Origin: Bacillus sp. JCM 19034
GTDB taxonomy: Bacteria; Bacillota; Bacilli; Bacillales; Bacillaceae_D
Direction of reading: 5' to 3'
Assembly (NCBI RefSeq): GCF_001310635.1
Contig: NZ_BAXR01000025.1
Location: 1-43,325, forward strand
DNA: 43,325 nt
Positions 17,621 through 27,846 of this stretch are shown here, piece by piece. The position numbers and the translations under genes are program-made. Below the pieces are notes generated by a model. That model did no database searches and was not told the DNA's origin. It saw only the letters and a list, made by a program, of their open reading frames with translations. How positions within the stretch are numbered: position 1 is the first letter of the stretch; each line of letters starts with the position of its first letter.

Positions 17621-18457
17621 ATGTCACCATTTTTAGGAGAACTTATAGGAACGATGATTTTAATTGTGTTCGGTGGAGGAGTTGTCGCTGGTGTTGTTTT
17701 AAAAGGGACGAAATCAGAGAGTGCTGGTTGGATTGTCATTTCCTTAGCTTGGGGGTTAGGCGTTGCAATGGGCGTGTATGCTGTTGGTGAAGTAAGTGGT
17801 GCCCATTTGAATCCTGCGGTCACAGTAGGTTTAGCACTTGTTGGTGATTTTGCTTGGGGTCAAGTACCTGGATATATTGTTGCTCAGCTACTAGGAGCTT
17901 TTATTGGTGCTACGTTAATTTGGCTACATTATTTCCCGCATTGGAAAGCAACGAAAGATCAAGGTGCTAAATTAGCCGTTTTTTCAACCGATCCCGCGAT
18001 CAAACATACACCAGGAAATTTCTTTAGTGAAGTATTAGGTACTTTTATATTAGTATTAGGTATATTATTTATTGGAGCAAATGAGTTTACACAAGGATTA
18101 AATCCTTTGATCGTAGGCTTTCTCATCGTTGTCATTGGCTTATCTTTAGGGGGAACAACAGGTTATGCTATTAATCCAGCTCGTGATTTAGGACCAAGAA
18201 TCGCACATTTTTTGTGGCCGATTGCAGGAAAAGGGAGCTCCAATTGGCAATATGCTTGGATTCCTGTTGTAGGGCCAGTTATTGGTGGAGGATTAGGGGC
18301 ATTGTTTTATGCAGCGGCATTTGAAGGGATTATCTATCAAGCTCTGTATCTTTTTCTAGCCCTGTTTTTCATTGTGTTATTTATTTCAATTTATCATCAT
18401 AGAAAAACTGCTAATTCAACTGTGCCAAGTAGTCAAATACAAGATCAAGCACTTTAA
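17621..18457 (+). CDS. glpF: Glycerol uptake facilitator GlpF
   Basis: This aquaglyceroporin of about 278 residues has six helices and both pore half-helices: GAHLNPAVT near residue 69 and INPARDLGPR near residue 197, the latter with the Asp typical of glycerol channels. ATG 17621 is preferred, because the upstream TTG 17588 lies in the terminator T-run and has no ribosome-binding site, whereas GGAAGGGGA precedes 17621. glpK follows after 21 bp. The C-terminal extension with an extra hydrophobic segment (ALYLFLALFFIVLF) is longer than in many GlpF proteins. Confidence 0.92.
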   Translation: MSPFLGELIGTMILIVFGGGVVAGVVLKGTKSESAGWIVISLAWGLGVAMGVYAVGEVSGAHLNPAVTVGLALVGDFAWGQVPGYIVAQLLGAFIGATLIWLHYFPHWKATKDQGAKLAVFSTDPAIKHTPGNFFSEVLGTFILVLGILFIGANEFTQGLNPLIVGFLIVVIGLSLGGTTGYAINPARDLGPRIAHFLWPIAGKGSSNWQYAWIPVVGPVIGGGLGALFYAAAFEGIIYQALYLFLALFFIVLFISIYHHRKTANSTVPSSQIQDQAL

Positions 18458-18475
18458 TATTATTAGGAGGGGTAA

Positions 18476-19973
<1,498 letters not shown>

Positions 19974-19987
19974 TGCTTCGTGTTGTT

Positions 19988-20024
19988 GACCACACTATTC
20001 TTTGGAATGGTGTGGTCTTCGTTT
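19988..20024 (+). terminator. Terminator of glpFK
   Basis: GACCACACTATTC (19988-20000), a TTTG loop and GAATGGTGTGGTC (20005-20017) form a 13-bp stem with one G-T pair, followed by TTCGTTT. It lies 14 bp after the glpK stop. Confidence 0.85.
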
Positions 20025-20046
20025 AGTAATTAGTATGTAATTGAAA

Positions 20047-20076
20047 ATGTGGACAAGATCGTCATCTTGTCCACAT
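20047..20076. other. Perfect 13-bp hairpin downstream of glpFK
   Basis: ATGTGGACAAGAT (20047-20059) and its exact complement (20064-20076) flank a CGTC loop. No T-run follows, so it may be a second, backup stop or a protein site. From here to 20352 I see no gene and no other clear motif. Confidence 0.5.
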
Positions 20077-20352
20077 GTATGTTACGTATATTGGATAATG
20101 TAAAAATACTAGTAAGTCATTTGTAAGATAGCCGCGTCTTTCATTCTAACCTTTAAACCTAAACAATGTAAGCCCTACCTCTCATACATCCTAATGGCTC
20201 CGAAGCCAATCCAGTGTGAATAAGCAAAAAATTCTTATATAGAATGCCAATAAATCTTATGTTTAATCTTATCTCATTTCTTATTATCTCTTACGCATTG
20301 AATAAATGTAACATATATTTTCCTATATGTCAAATGATGGTGTAAAGCTTGC

Positions 20353-20384
20353 TTTTATATACTATAGGGGGATAGTATATAAAA
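20353..20384 (+). promoter_or_regulatory. Perfect 13-bp inverted repeat abutting a ribosome-binding site
   Basis: TTTTATATACTAT (20353-20365) and its exact complement (20372-20384) flank AGGGGG. The right arm runs into AAAAGGAG, the Shine-Dalgarno of the next gene, so a bound repressor or RNA hairpin could hinder expression. TATACT-like -10 elements lie inside the arms. Confidence 0.55.
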
Positions 20385-20396
20385 GGAGTTGATATG

Positions 20397-21009
20397 ATGT
20401 TAACTACATATCGTGTTGGAATTTTATTGTGATGTTGATGCTTTAGATTTTGCTGGTCCGTATGAAGTATTTAATTTGACTACGTATAAGGATAGCGATG
20501 TAAAAAGATTATTTAAAAATAAATTAGAAGATAAGCCTTTCAAAGTGAGTACTGTTTCCCATGATGGCTTACAAATTTCCGTACATAATGGTTTGAGTGT
20601 AACACCTGATTTTAGCTGCACTATTTGCCCGGAATTTGATTTGGTTATTATCCCTGGTGGTCCTCTGAAAGCGATCAAAGCAGTTGGACGTAATAAAGCT
20701 ATAATCAATTGGATTGCAAGTCATCAGAACAAATTAGTTGCTTCAGTTTGTACAGGTGCATTCTTTGTGGCAAAAGCTGGTCTTTTAGAAGGGAAAAAGG
20801 CAACAACGAACCGAGTAGCGTTAGATTTTTTTGCAACTAGCTTTCCAAATATTGAAGTAATTAGAGACGTTAAATTTGTCGATGCAGGCAATGTCATTAC
20901 TTCTGGAGGAATTTCAGCGGGGATTAACATGGCTTTATATGTTGTGAGAAAATTATTTGATGAAGAAACATCGAAGCGGACTGCTAGGACGATTGAATTT
21001 GATTATTAG
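20397..21009 (+). pseudogene. DJ-1/PfpI superfamily protein, frameshift near N-terminus
   Basis: ATG 20397 (or 20394) follows AAAGGAG and reads MLTTYRVGILL. An indel near 20430 then shifts to the frame DVDALDFAGPYEVFNLTTY, which runs to 21009, about 203 residues. The fold's landmarks are present: FDLVIIPGGP and the nucleophile elbow VASVCTGAFFVAKAGLLEG (Cys near residue 115), then KKATTNRVALDFF, as in AraC-N-terminal/isonitrile-hydratase-type members. The stretch ITSGGISAGINMALYVV closes the domain. The enzymatic role is unknown. It is a single gene under the inverted repeat at 20353-20384. Confidence 0.8.
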
Positions 21010-21031
21010 AATTTAACTATTAATTGTTGCG

Positions 21032-21265
21032 ATGTTAGCAGTTGTTGTTCTATTGAATCTATTTAAGGTTGGAATAAAAGGCCTTTCAATTAAAACTAGG
21101 CTTGCTAAGATGTCTTTAGGTTTAATGGGCATTTATGTCGTTTCCCTTTGTTACATTTTTAATGTTAGCAAATTAGTCAAATATAGTAGAAAAGCACCGT
21201 GCAAAAATTTCCCTTCTGCATGGTACTTTTCTCATTATGCCGTACGTTTATTGATTGGAATGTAA
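21032..21265 (+). CDS. Possible small two-helix membrane protein (doubtful)
   Basis: The frame encodes two hydrophobic segments joined by a basic loop (MLAVVVLLNLFKVGIKGL, then LGLMGIYVVSLCYIF), which looks protein-like. There is no ribosome-binding site, and its last 25 codons lie in a terminator hairpin, so the reading frame may end early or be broken. I give it little weight. Confidence 0.25.
   Translation: MLAVVVLLNLFKVGIKGLSIKTRLAKMSLGLMGIYVVSLCYIFNVSKLVKYSRKAPCKNFPSAWYFSHYAVRLLIGM
21190..21230. terminator. Hairpin between convergent units
   Basis: AAAAGCACCGTGCA (21190-21203) pairs with TGCATGGTACTTTT (21217-21230) at 12 of 14 positions, with A/T tails on both sides. It suits a bidirectional terminator between the DJ-1 gene and the minus-strand hydrolase. 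Confidence 0.6.
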
Positions 21266-21282
21266 ATATCCATTTCCATTTC

Positions 21283-22539
21283 TTATTCCCCGAAATAACG
21301 CTTGTCGTATAGTTCAAACTCGGCAGTTCCGTTATGCTCGTATTCAGGTTGTGGTGATCGTTTCCAATACTTCACCTACTTGTACTAATGCAACGTCTTC
21401 TCCTAGTTCAGTAAATGTTTCTTGTAAGCTAATCATCTGTTCATTTGAATTATGAGTGAAAATGACTTTCTTTGGTTGAAGACGTTTCATTTGTTCGTGC
21501 AATTCATTGACACAAGGATGGACTTTATATCGTTTTTGCTCGTAATCGATTGTATCATGTTTGTTTACTACGTGAACAAGGTCTTGTAAGAAAGGTCCAG
21601 TACATAAGATAAGTAAGTTGTCTGTTTTGGTGAAGTTTTTAAGTACCTCTTGTTCGCTAAATAGTCCGATTGAAAACTTGCTAATACGAAGCCAGTTTAT
21701 TAGTGATTCAGTTTTAACAAAGTTAGAATACCTTTTAAAATGTAAACGAGCTTTCTTTTTGACGTTTGCAGGTGCGTTTATATATGCTGCAAAACTTGCT
21801 TTCATGTCTTGACTGATGACCGTTTCTGAAAAAAGATCAGGTTTATTTTCTAAAAGAGAGATAAGCAAGTCTTGTAATTTTCCGTACATCGGTCCATGAA
21901 TGAGAACTTTTCGCTTTATTTTTCGTGCTTGTTCAATCGTTTCATAGATCTCGTGTAAATAAGATTGCTGTGAACGTGTTTCTTTGCCGTAGGCACCGTC
22001 TAAAATAGCAATATCAATTGGTTTTTCGACAATCGGTTGTTCAGTAAGTAAGATAGGTGATTCGGTCGAGTAATCACCTGAAAAGTAGATTTGCTCCTTA
22101 TTTATCCGGAATAAGTACCAGACAGAACCGAGCGTGTGTCCACTATAACCGTATTGAAATTCAATTCCACTTCCAAATAAAAGGGTTATCCAAGTTCTCC
22201 TTGACAAGTGATCAATCGTTTCAAAATATTTTGTTTTCGTTTTTAATGATGTGAGTACTTGAATCGTCTGTTCAATAGTTGCTGATGTAGAATATATTTT
22301 CCCTTTAAAGCCAAGCTCAAATAAATATGGCAGGGCCGCAGTATGGTCTTCGTGTGAATGTGTTAGGAAACAGCATCAAGATTTTCAGCGAGTTTTTTTG
22401 TAAGTAGTGGATATCGCTTCGATTTGTGCCGCTCATTTTTCATAATGCCACAATCAACTAGAAGTGAGATCTCTTTTGTTTGCAGGTGGAAGCAAGAACG
22501 CCCATACTCGTTCACTCCACCTAAAAAGGTTAGTTTCAA
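21283..22539 (-). pseudogene. Metallo-beta-lactamase-fold protein (beta-CASP/RNase-like), two frameshifts
   Basis: TTG 22539 behind AAGGGGG starts LKLTFLGGVNEYGRSCF, then the metal motif THSHEDHTAALPYLFELGF (one T missing near 22366), YGYSGHTLGSVWYLF, IYFSGDYS and AILDGAYG, the MBL metal ligands in order. The C-terminal half (CTGPFLQDLVHVVNKH, then FTHNSNEQMISLQET) resembles the beta-CASP arrangement of RNA- or DNA-cleaving members. An added base near 21345 restores a C-terminus to 21283 (about 418 residues) in place of the early stop at 21344. It is probably cytoplasmic. The substrate cannot be read from the sequence. It is 20 bp downstream of the ABC importer operon and may be read from it. 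Confidence 0.72.
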
Positions 22540-22559
22540 ACAATATCCCCCTTAGCAAA

Positions 22560-24224
22560 TTACGTTTTGTAGTTTTGCGAGCGTGTCTTCATTTGCTCAA
22601 TAATAATGAGAATAATCGTTGTCATCCCTACCGATACGAGTGCCATCGCCATGCCTAAAGCAGGTGTTCCTTGTTCGAACTGTGCATAAATAAAAGTAGC
22701 TGATGTGTGCATGTTCGGTGGTCTAAGAATAAGCGAACCGACAAGCTCTCGCATCGAAATTGTAAAAGTCATCATCCAACCAGCTAATATGCCTGGGATA
22801 AGCAATGGTAATAATACTGTACGAATCATATAAAAGGACGAAGCACCGCTCATTTTTGCTGCTTGAAATAATGAATCTCCGAGCTGACCGTAGACGGCTT
22901 TAATATTTTGCACTGTAAAGGGCAAGTACAAAATTACGTACGCTAAGACAAGCATCATCCACGTATTGTAAACCGGTGCTGGGTTCCAATAAGCATTCCA
23001 AAATAAAATTAGGCCAACGACAACGACAATTCCTGGAACGGTATTAGGGGCAAGTGAGAGAAAATCCATCGTTTTCTCTTTTAACCCTTGTTTCTTTTTC
23101 ATAATAAGTATAGCGACCCAAATGCCGATGCTAGCACTAATTGTAGCAGCAAGGGCAGCAAGCCAAATACTATTCCATAAAGCATCACGTCCACTTCCGG
23201 TGAATAAGTCGACGAAATGGCGTAGCGTTAAGTTAGAAAAGCTTAGTCCATTTCCTTGTATATCTAAAAGAGCGGTTGAAGCAACGGAGAAATACGGAAC
23301 GCCAATGGATAGGAAGAGAACAAAGGCTAAGTAGAGCCATGCTAATATTTTCTTTTTTCCTAAATTAGTAATCGCTTGTGTTTGTCCTTTTCCGGTAACA
23401 ACTTGGTCGTTGCGGCGATTGACAAGCAATTGCTGGACATACCAGATAAGCATACTAACAGATAAGAGCATTGTTGATAAGATTGCTGCTTTTCCGAAAT
23501 CAAGTGGCCAAATTGATGTATAACGATGAATTTCTGATGTTAGTACGTAATAGCCGATCCGATTTCCTAATGTAACCGGTGTGCCGAATTCCCCAATCGT
23601 TTTGACGAAAACGAGTAAGGCACCCATACTGTAACCTGATAAAAAGAGTGGGATAATGATTCGTCTTAATCGATTAATCAGTGAACCACCGTGGACAATT
23701 CCTGCTTCTTCTAGTCTCCCCGAAATATTTTCGAGATTATTTCTCATAATGAGATAAATAAAAGGGAAGAGGTGTAAGCTCATCACCAGTACCATTCCGA
23801 AATAGGAAAAAAAATAAGGGGTGATGACAGATAGGAATGGAAAAAGCTGTTCAGAATAGCCATTTGGTTGCATAGAAAGAATCCATCCCATTGCCCCAAT
23901 GTATGGTGGAGTCATAAATGGAATGATGAGAACAATATCAATCCAACGATGCTTCTTCATCTCTGTTCGTGCCATAAAGAAAGCAAGGGGCGCAGCGAAT
24001 AAAGACGCCCCTACAACTACTCCGAATCCTAATAAAATTGAATTTAATAGAATTGACCAATAATGCTCGTCCGCTAATAAACGAAATGGTGCTAGTCCTT
24101 CGAATGTCCCTTCTGGCATTACGCCACGTAGCAGGACAAAAAACAATGGCATGAAAACGAGAATCAATAGTACTAGTAATGCGATACTTCCATGTAATGA
24201 ATGGAGACTCAGTTTCTTATTCAT
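22560..24224 (-). CDS. ABC importer permease, double-length (FbpB/PhnU-V-like)
   Basis: This protein of 554 residues has two tandem permease domains, each about six helices, with EAA-type loops at EEAGIVHGGSLINRLRRIII (about residue 190) and the QAAKMSGASSFYMIRTVLLP region (about 465). This two-in-one layout is typical of ferric-iron (FbpB/AfuB) and some 2-aminoethylphosphonate/thiamine importers, where one chain supplies both halves of the pore. It follows the binding-protein gene by 3 bp and is third in the operon ATPase-binding protein-permease. Confidence 0.87.
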   Translation of the reverse strand: MNKKLSLHSLHGSIALLVLLILVFMPLFFVLLRGVMPEGTFEGLAPFRLLADEHYWSILLNSILLGFGVVVGASLFAAPLAFFMARTEMKKHRWIDIVLIIPFMTPPYIGAMGWILSMQPNGYSEQLFPFLSVITPYFFSYFGMVLVMSLHLFPFIYLIMRNNLENISGRLEEAGIVHGGSLINRLRRIIIPLFLSGYSMGALLVFVKTIGEFGTPVTLGNRIGYYVLTSEIHRYTSIWPLDFGKAAILSTMLLSVSMLIWYVQQLLVNRRNDQVVTGKGQTQAITNLGKKKILAWLYLAFVLFLSIGVPYFSVASTALLDIQGNGLSFSNLTLRHFVDLFTGSGRDALWNSIWLAALAATISASIGIWVAILIMKKKQGLKEKTMDFLSLAPNTVPGIVVVVGLILFWNAYWNPAPVYNTWMMLVLAYVILYLPFTVQNIKAVYGQLGDSLFQAAKMSGASSFYMIRTVLLPLLIPGILAGWMMTFTISMRELVGSLILRPPNMHTSATFIYAQFEQGTPALGMAMALVSVGMTTIILIIIEQMKTRSQNYKT

Positions 24225-24227
24225 TCG

Positions 24228-25283
24228 TTATCGGATCAGCTCCATGAATTGATCTAATATCGTTTGTGTATGCTCTTCAAGGTAAGCCCAATCGTAGTCT
24301 AACGTCGGAATTTCTTCGATTCCAACGCGGATATCAGCTGGCTCTATATCGAATCGTGCTGGGATTAAATAGGCATCTGCAACAATTTCTTGCCCCTTAT
24401 CAGAAAGAATGAAATCGATGTATTGCTTAGCAGCATCGAGATTTTGCGAGCTTTCTAATATGAAAGCTGGGCGTGGTGTAATCATCGTACCACTTTCAGG
24501 GAAAATGATATCAACTGGTTCGCCATTTTCCATATTGTTGTAAACCATATAATCAACACCAGCCATTACAATAGAATTCGCTCCTGAAATGACCGTTTGT
24601 AGTGCAGGGTTATTGGCTCCTTCCATTTTCAATCCATTTTCCTTTAATTGTTCAAATAATTCCCAACCACTTTCGTCCTCTTGATTAATGAAAGCGGCAA
24701 TAAAGTCTCGTGCAGTTCCAGATTGAGTAGGATCAGGGATCGCTAATTGGCCATTGTATTCATCAGCTGTTAAATCAGACCAATCAGTTGGTGGTTCAGA
24801 TACTAAATTTGTGTTATAGCTTAATCCTAAGGCAGAGGCACTAAAGCCATAAAAATGAAAATCCTCATCATACCAGCCGTCATGAAGCGAATCAGCATAT
24901 TCTGATTCGTAGGCAACTGATAGACCTTTTTCCTTAAAATCAACAGCAGGTGGTAAAGAGGCTAATACAACTACATCAGCAAGAGGATTGCTTTCTTCTG
25001 CTTCAAGACGGCCGAGTACATCTCCAGTAGTTCCTTGAAACATGTCAACTTTTATACCTGTTTCTTCTGTGAACACCTCCGCTAAACGTTCAGCCATTCC
25101 AGCAGGACCTGCTGTGTATAATGTCAGAGTATCGTTACTAGTATTTGTTTCGTCCCCTTGGACTTCTAATGGTTCATCCGTATTTTCAGAAGAATCGGAT
25201 TGAGTTTCTTGCCCAGTTTGTGCACATGCTGCTAATACAATAATTAATAATAATGAAAATAGTGTCGCTTTAAGCTGTTTCAT
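24228..25283 (-). CDS. Solute-binding lipoprotein (ferric iron / aminoethylphosphonate type)
   Basis: This protein of 351 residues has a lipoprotein signal (LLLIIVLAACAQTGQ, Cys at about residue 20) and an acidic linker, then a periplasmic-binding-protein fold of the class-2 iron/AEP group: LYTAGPAGMAERLAEVF, the GTTGDVLGRLEAEESNPLAD stretch, DPTQSGTARDF. It would capture the ligand outside the membrane. Ferric-binding members use paired tyrosines near the C-terminal lobe, which I cannot confirm here; phosphonate catabolic genes are absent nearby, so the ligand is open. It overlaps the upstream ATPase gene by 14 bp. Confidence 0.85.
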   Translation of the reverse strand: MKQLKATLFSLLLIIVLAACAQTGQETQSDSSENTDEPLEVQGDETNTSNDTLTLYTAGPAGMAERLAEVFTEETGIKVDMFQGTTGDVLGRLEAEESNPLADVVVLASLPPAVDFKEKGLSVAYESEYADSLHDGWYDEDFHFYGFSASALGLSYNTNLVSEPPTDWSDLTADEYNGQLAIPDPTQSGTARDFIAAFINQEDESGWELFEQLKENGLKMEGANNPALQTVISGANSIVMAGVDYMVYNNMENGEPVDIIFPESGTMITPRPAFILESSQNLDAAKQYIDFILSDKGQEIVADAYLIPARFDIEPADIRVGIEEIPTLDYDWAYLEEHTQTILDQFMELIR

Positions 25284-26363
25284 GAGTCATACCTCCTAAT
25301 GATTGAATGAAATGAATAGAATCTGTCATAACGGTAAAATACATTTGTTGTCCTGGTGTGAATCGGTCATAAGAATAAGCAAATAATCGTTTTTCTTTTT
25401 GTCCGACGCGAAACGTAACTTCATATCGTTCACCTAAAAAACTAACTGTCTCAATGGTACCAACTTCTGCACCATTGAACGCAACTTGTGATAGACGGAC
25501 ATGCTCTGGACGAACAACGATCGTACAAGGCTCATTATGGATCACGTTTGTGTCACTGTTCGTAAGTGGGAAGCATAAGTCGGGCTCGACCTTGACATAC
25601 GTTTTGTCTCCTTTAGTTAAAAGATGTCCTTCCCAAATCGTCCCCTTTCCGATAAAAGCAGCAACTTCCTTCGTGTGCGGATTACGGTAAATGTCTTCGG
25701 GTGTCCCCTCTTGCAACAACGTCCCAGAATTCATTACGACAACGTAATCAGACATTGACATCGCTTCATTTTGATCATGGGTAACATAAATGGCAGTCAT
25801 ACGTAACCTTTTTACGAGTGATTGCAATAAAATTCGCATCTCATCGCGTAATGTAGCATCCAATGCACTTAACGGCTCGTCCATTAAGATGACAGCAGGG
25901 TCATTAGCGATTGCCCTAGCAATGGCAACACGTTGTTGCTGCCCTCCAGATAGTTGATGGGGGTAGCGCTCACTATATTCAGAAAGCTGAACATTTTTTA
26001 ACGCGGTTGCAACTTTCTCTTTTAAGCCTTTTTTCTTTCCGTTAGCCTTTAGACCGTAGGCGACATTTTCAAAAACCGTCATATGCGCCAAAGGGCAAAA
26101 TCCTGAAATACCATTCCAATCCCTCTTTTTTGCGGGGGAACATGAATGTTCTTCTCATCAGAGTAGATGGTCGTCTCATTCATCATGATCGTCCCACCAT
26201 CAGCTTCCTCTAAGCCGGCGATAATTCGTAAAAGTGTCGTTTTTCCACATCCAGACGGTCCGAGCAGACTTACAAATGCACCTGATGGAATTGAAAGGGT
26301 AAGTGGCTTTAATGCTTGCAAGGAACCAAACGATTTATGGATCGACTTTATTTCAATGTTCAA
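25270..26363 (-). pseudogene. ABC importer ATPase (FbpC/PotA type), single frameshift
   Basis: This is an importer ATPase of about 364 residues: Walker A LLGPSGCGKTTLLRI, Q-loop MVFQDFALW, signature LSGGQQQRVAIARAIA, Walker B VILMDEPLSALDATLRDE, H-loop YVTHDQNEAMSM, and a C-terminal TOBE-like region (IVVRPEHVRLS). One C is missing near 26085; restoring ALWPHMTVFENVAYGLK joins the two frames. It is first gene of the operon, divergent from a LysR gene across 160 bp. Activity in the real organism is likely. Confidence 0.88.
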
Positions 26364-26420
26364 TCATAGCTCTCCTCTCTATTGAAATATCTTTCTTAAT
26401 CACTACGATAAAGGAGTAAT

Positions 26421-26464
26421 GTTAATAGAGTGTTAACGTCTTTTTAACATCTTATTAACAATTT
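26421..26464. promoter_or_regulatory. Four TTAA(C) boxes phased at exactly 11 bp
   Basis: TTAA occurs at 26422, 26433, 26444 and 26455, in direct units GTTAATAGAGT, GTTAACGTCTT, TTTAACATCTT and ATTAACAATTT. All four face one side of the helix, in the middle of the divergent LysR/ABC intergenic region. It is a good candidate for cooperative LysR binding or intrinsically curved DNA. Confidence 0.55.
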
Positions 26465-26523
26465 CGATAAGTTACCCATGTTATGATAGAAATAATCTAT
26501 GATAGAGGTGGAGAGATTTACAA

Positions 26524-27405
26524 ATGAATATACAACAACTCGATATTTTTTATCGTTTTTGTCAAAGTAAAAATGTAACGAAGGTAGCTCATGAGTTGAA
26601 TTTGAAACAGCCGACGGTCTCATTTCATTTAAAAAAATTGCGAGATTCATTAGGAGTTACATTATATGAACAAAAAGGTGAAGAGATCGTGTTAACATCA
26701 GCAGGAGCGATGCTGTTTCAATATGCTGAGAAGATTCTCCGCCTCGTGTCAGAAACGAAGCGAGTTATGAAGGACTATCAATCTTATAAAAGAGGGGAAC
26801 TGCACATAGGAGCAAGTACAATTCCAGCTAGCTATGTATTACCGCCCATTTGTAGTGGCTTTTTTGTTAAGCGTCCAAATGTGCAAATTACGTTACATGT
26901 TCACTCAGCCCCGACTATTATTAAAATGATTCAAGCGAAGGAGGTTGATTTTGGGATTGTTTCAACTCAGCTTATTAAACACTCATTATTAACATGTAAA
27001 GACATTGTCCCTGATCGGTTAGTGTTAGTTCTTTCACCAAGTCATCCGTTAGCCGAAAAACAGCAAATTGTGGTTGATGATCTACAACAGTTACCTATTT
27101 ATCTTCATCAATCTGGTTCAACGCGTGAGATCGTAAATGAGTGGATGGAAAGTGAAAAGATTAAGCTTCATATTCAAATGGAACTAACGAGTATTGAAGC
27201 AATAAAAAAAATGGTGATTCTCGGGAGCGGGGCATCCATTCTTTCGGAACGGGCAGTAGAAGAAGAAGCGAAACAAGGGAAATTAACATATATGCCGTTA
27301 CCACAATTTTCTCATAATCGTTCTATTTCGATCGTTTATCGAAATGATCGACCAATTAGTCCATTAATGCAAGAATTTATGACTGATGTTTTTCGTGGTG
27401 TTTAA
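26524..27405 (+). CDS. LysR-family transcriptional regulator
   Basis: This intact protein of 293 residues has an N-terminal helix-turn-helix (MNIQQLDIFYRFCQSKN, then VAHELNLKQPTVSFHLKKLR) and the effector-binding domain (GELHIGASTIPASYVLPPIC, VDFGIVSTQ, HPLAEKQ, ILGSGASILSE). GAGGTGG precedes ATG 26524. Divergent placement next to the ABC importer makes that operon its likely target, with the 11-bp-phased TTAA boxes as candidate sites. Confidence 0.9.
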   Translation: MNIQQLDIFYRFCQSKNVTKVAHELNLKQPTVSFHLKKLRDSLGVTLYEQKGEEIVLTSAGAMLFQYAEKILRLVSETKRVMKDYQSYKRGELHIGASTIPASYVLPPICSGFFVKRPNVQITLHVHSAPTIIKMIQAKEVDFGIVSTQLIKHSLLTCKDIVPDRLVLVLSPSHPLAEKQQIVVDDLQQLPIYLHQSGSTREIVNEWMESEKIKLHIQMELTSIEAIKKMVILGSGASILSERAVEEEAKQGKLTYMPLPQFSHNRSISIVYRNDRPISPLMQEFMTDVFRGV

Positions 27406-27546
27406 GGGAGAGATGTTTCGTTTTATTCATTAGACATGGTAATATGAACAACGGAGAGACATAAATCTTATTACTTTCGGATGAAATCGGGAATCAAGAG
27501 TTATGTCACTACATCTGATTTACTGCCTAATATATAGGAGGTAAAT

Positions 27547-27753
27547 ATGAAGAAACATACGAATGTAGGTAAGGTTATTTATTGGTTAGGCTTTGTTTTA
27601 TTTATTCTCGGGTTTGCTTTTAATGATATGATAGGCATGATTACAAATGGTCCAGAGATTTTCTCTAATTTATCTATACCTGCTTTCATAGGAGGAATTG
27701 TACTTTTAATTTGCTCTAATTTTTTTACAAAGAAACTTGATAAACACGCTTAG
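27547..27753 (+). CDS. Small two-helix membrane protein
   Basis: AGGAGG stands 6 nt before ATG 27547. The 68 residues form two hydrophobic helices (YWLGFVLFILGFAF; IPAFIGGIVLLICSNFF) and a basic tail (TKKLDKHA). It is monocistronic, between the LysR gene and a terminator. Function unknown. Confidence 0.65.
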   Translation: MKKHTNVGKVIYWLGFVLFILGFAFNDMIGMITNGPEIFSNLSIPAFIGGIVLLICSNFFTKKLDKHA

Positions 27754-27797
27754 TAGGGTTAGTTGTGACAATAATCTAAGAACGAAACTATAAAGTG

Positions 27798-27846
27798 AAA
27801 AGAGTGCTACCCATCATGAAAGTAAGTTGAGTAGCCCTCTTTTTAT
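27798..27846. terminator. Terminator between convergent genes
   Basis: AGAGTGCTAC (27801-27810) pairs with GTAGCCCTCT (27831-27840) with one mismatch, followed by TTTTTAT. It ends the small membrane-protein gene; A-rich sequence on the other side could also serve the convergent regulator. Confidence 0.7.

Noticed and set aside
20183..20233. Short minus-strand protein-like tail (HWIGFGAIRMYER)
   Set aside because: Under 20 codons with an upstream stop and no start; could be the end of a lost gene, but nothing else supports it.
26444..26650. 68-codon minus-strand frame over the LysR start
   Set aside because: It is antisense to the helix-turn-helix of the LysR gene and the promoter region.
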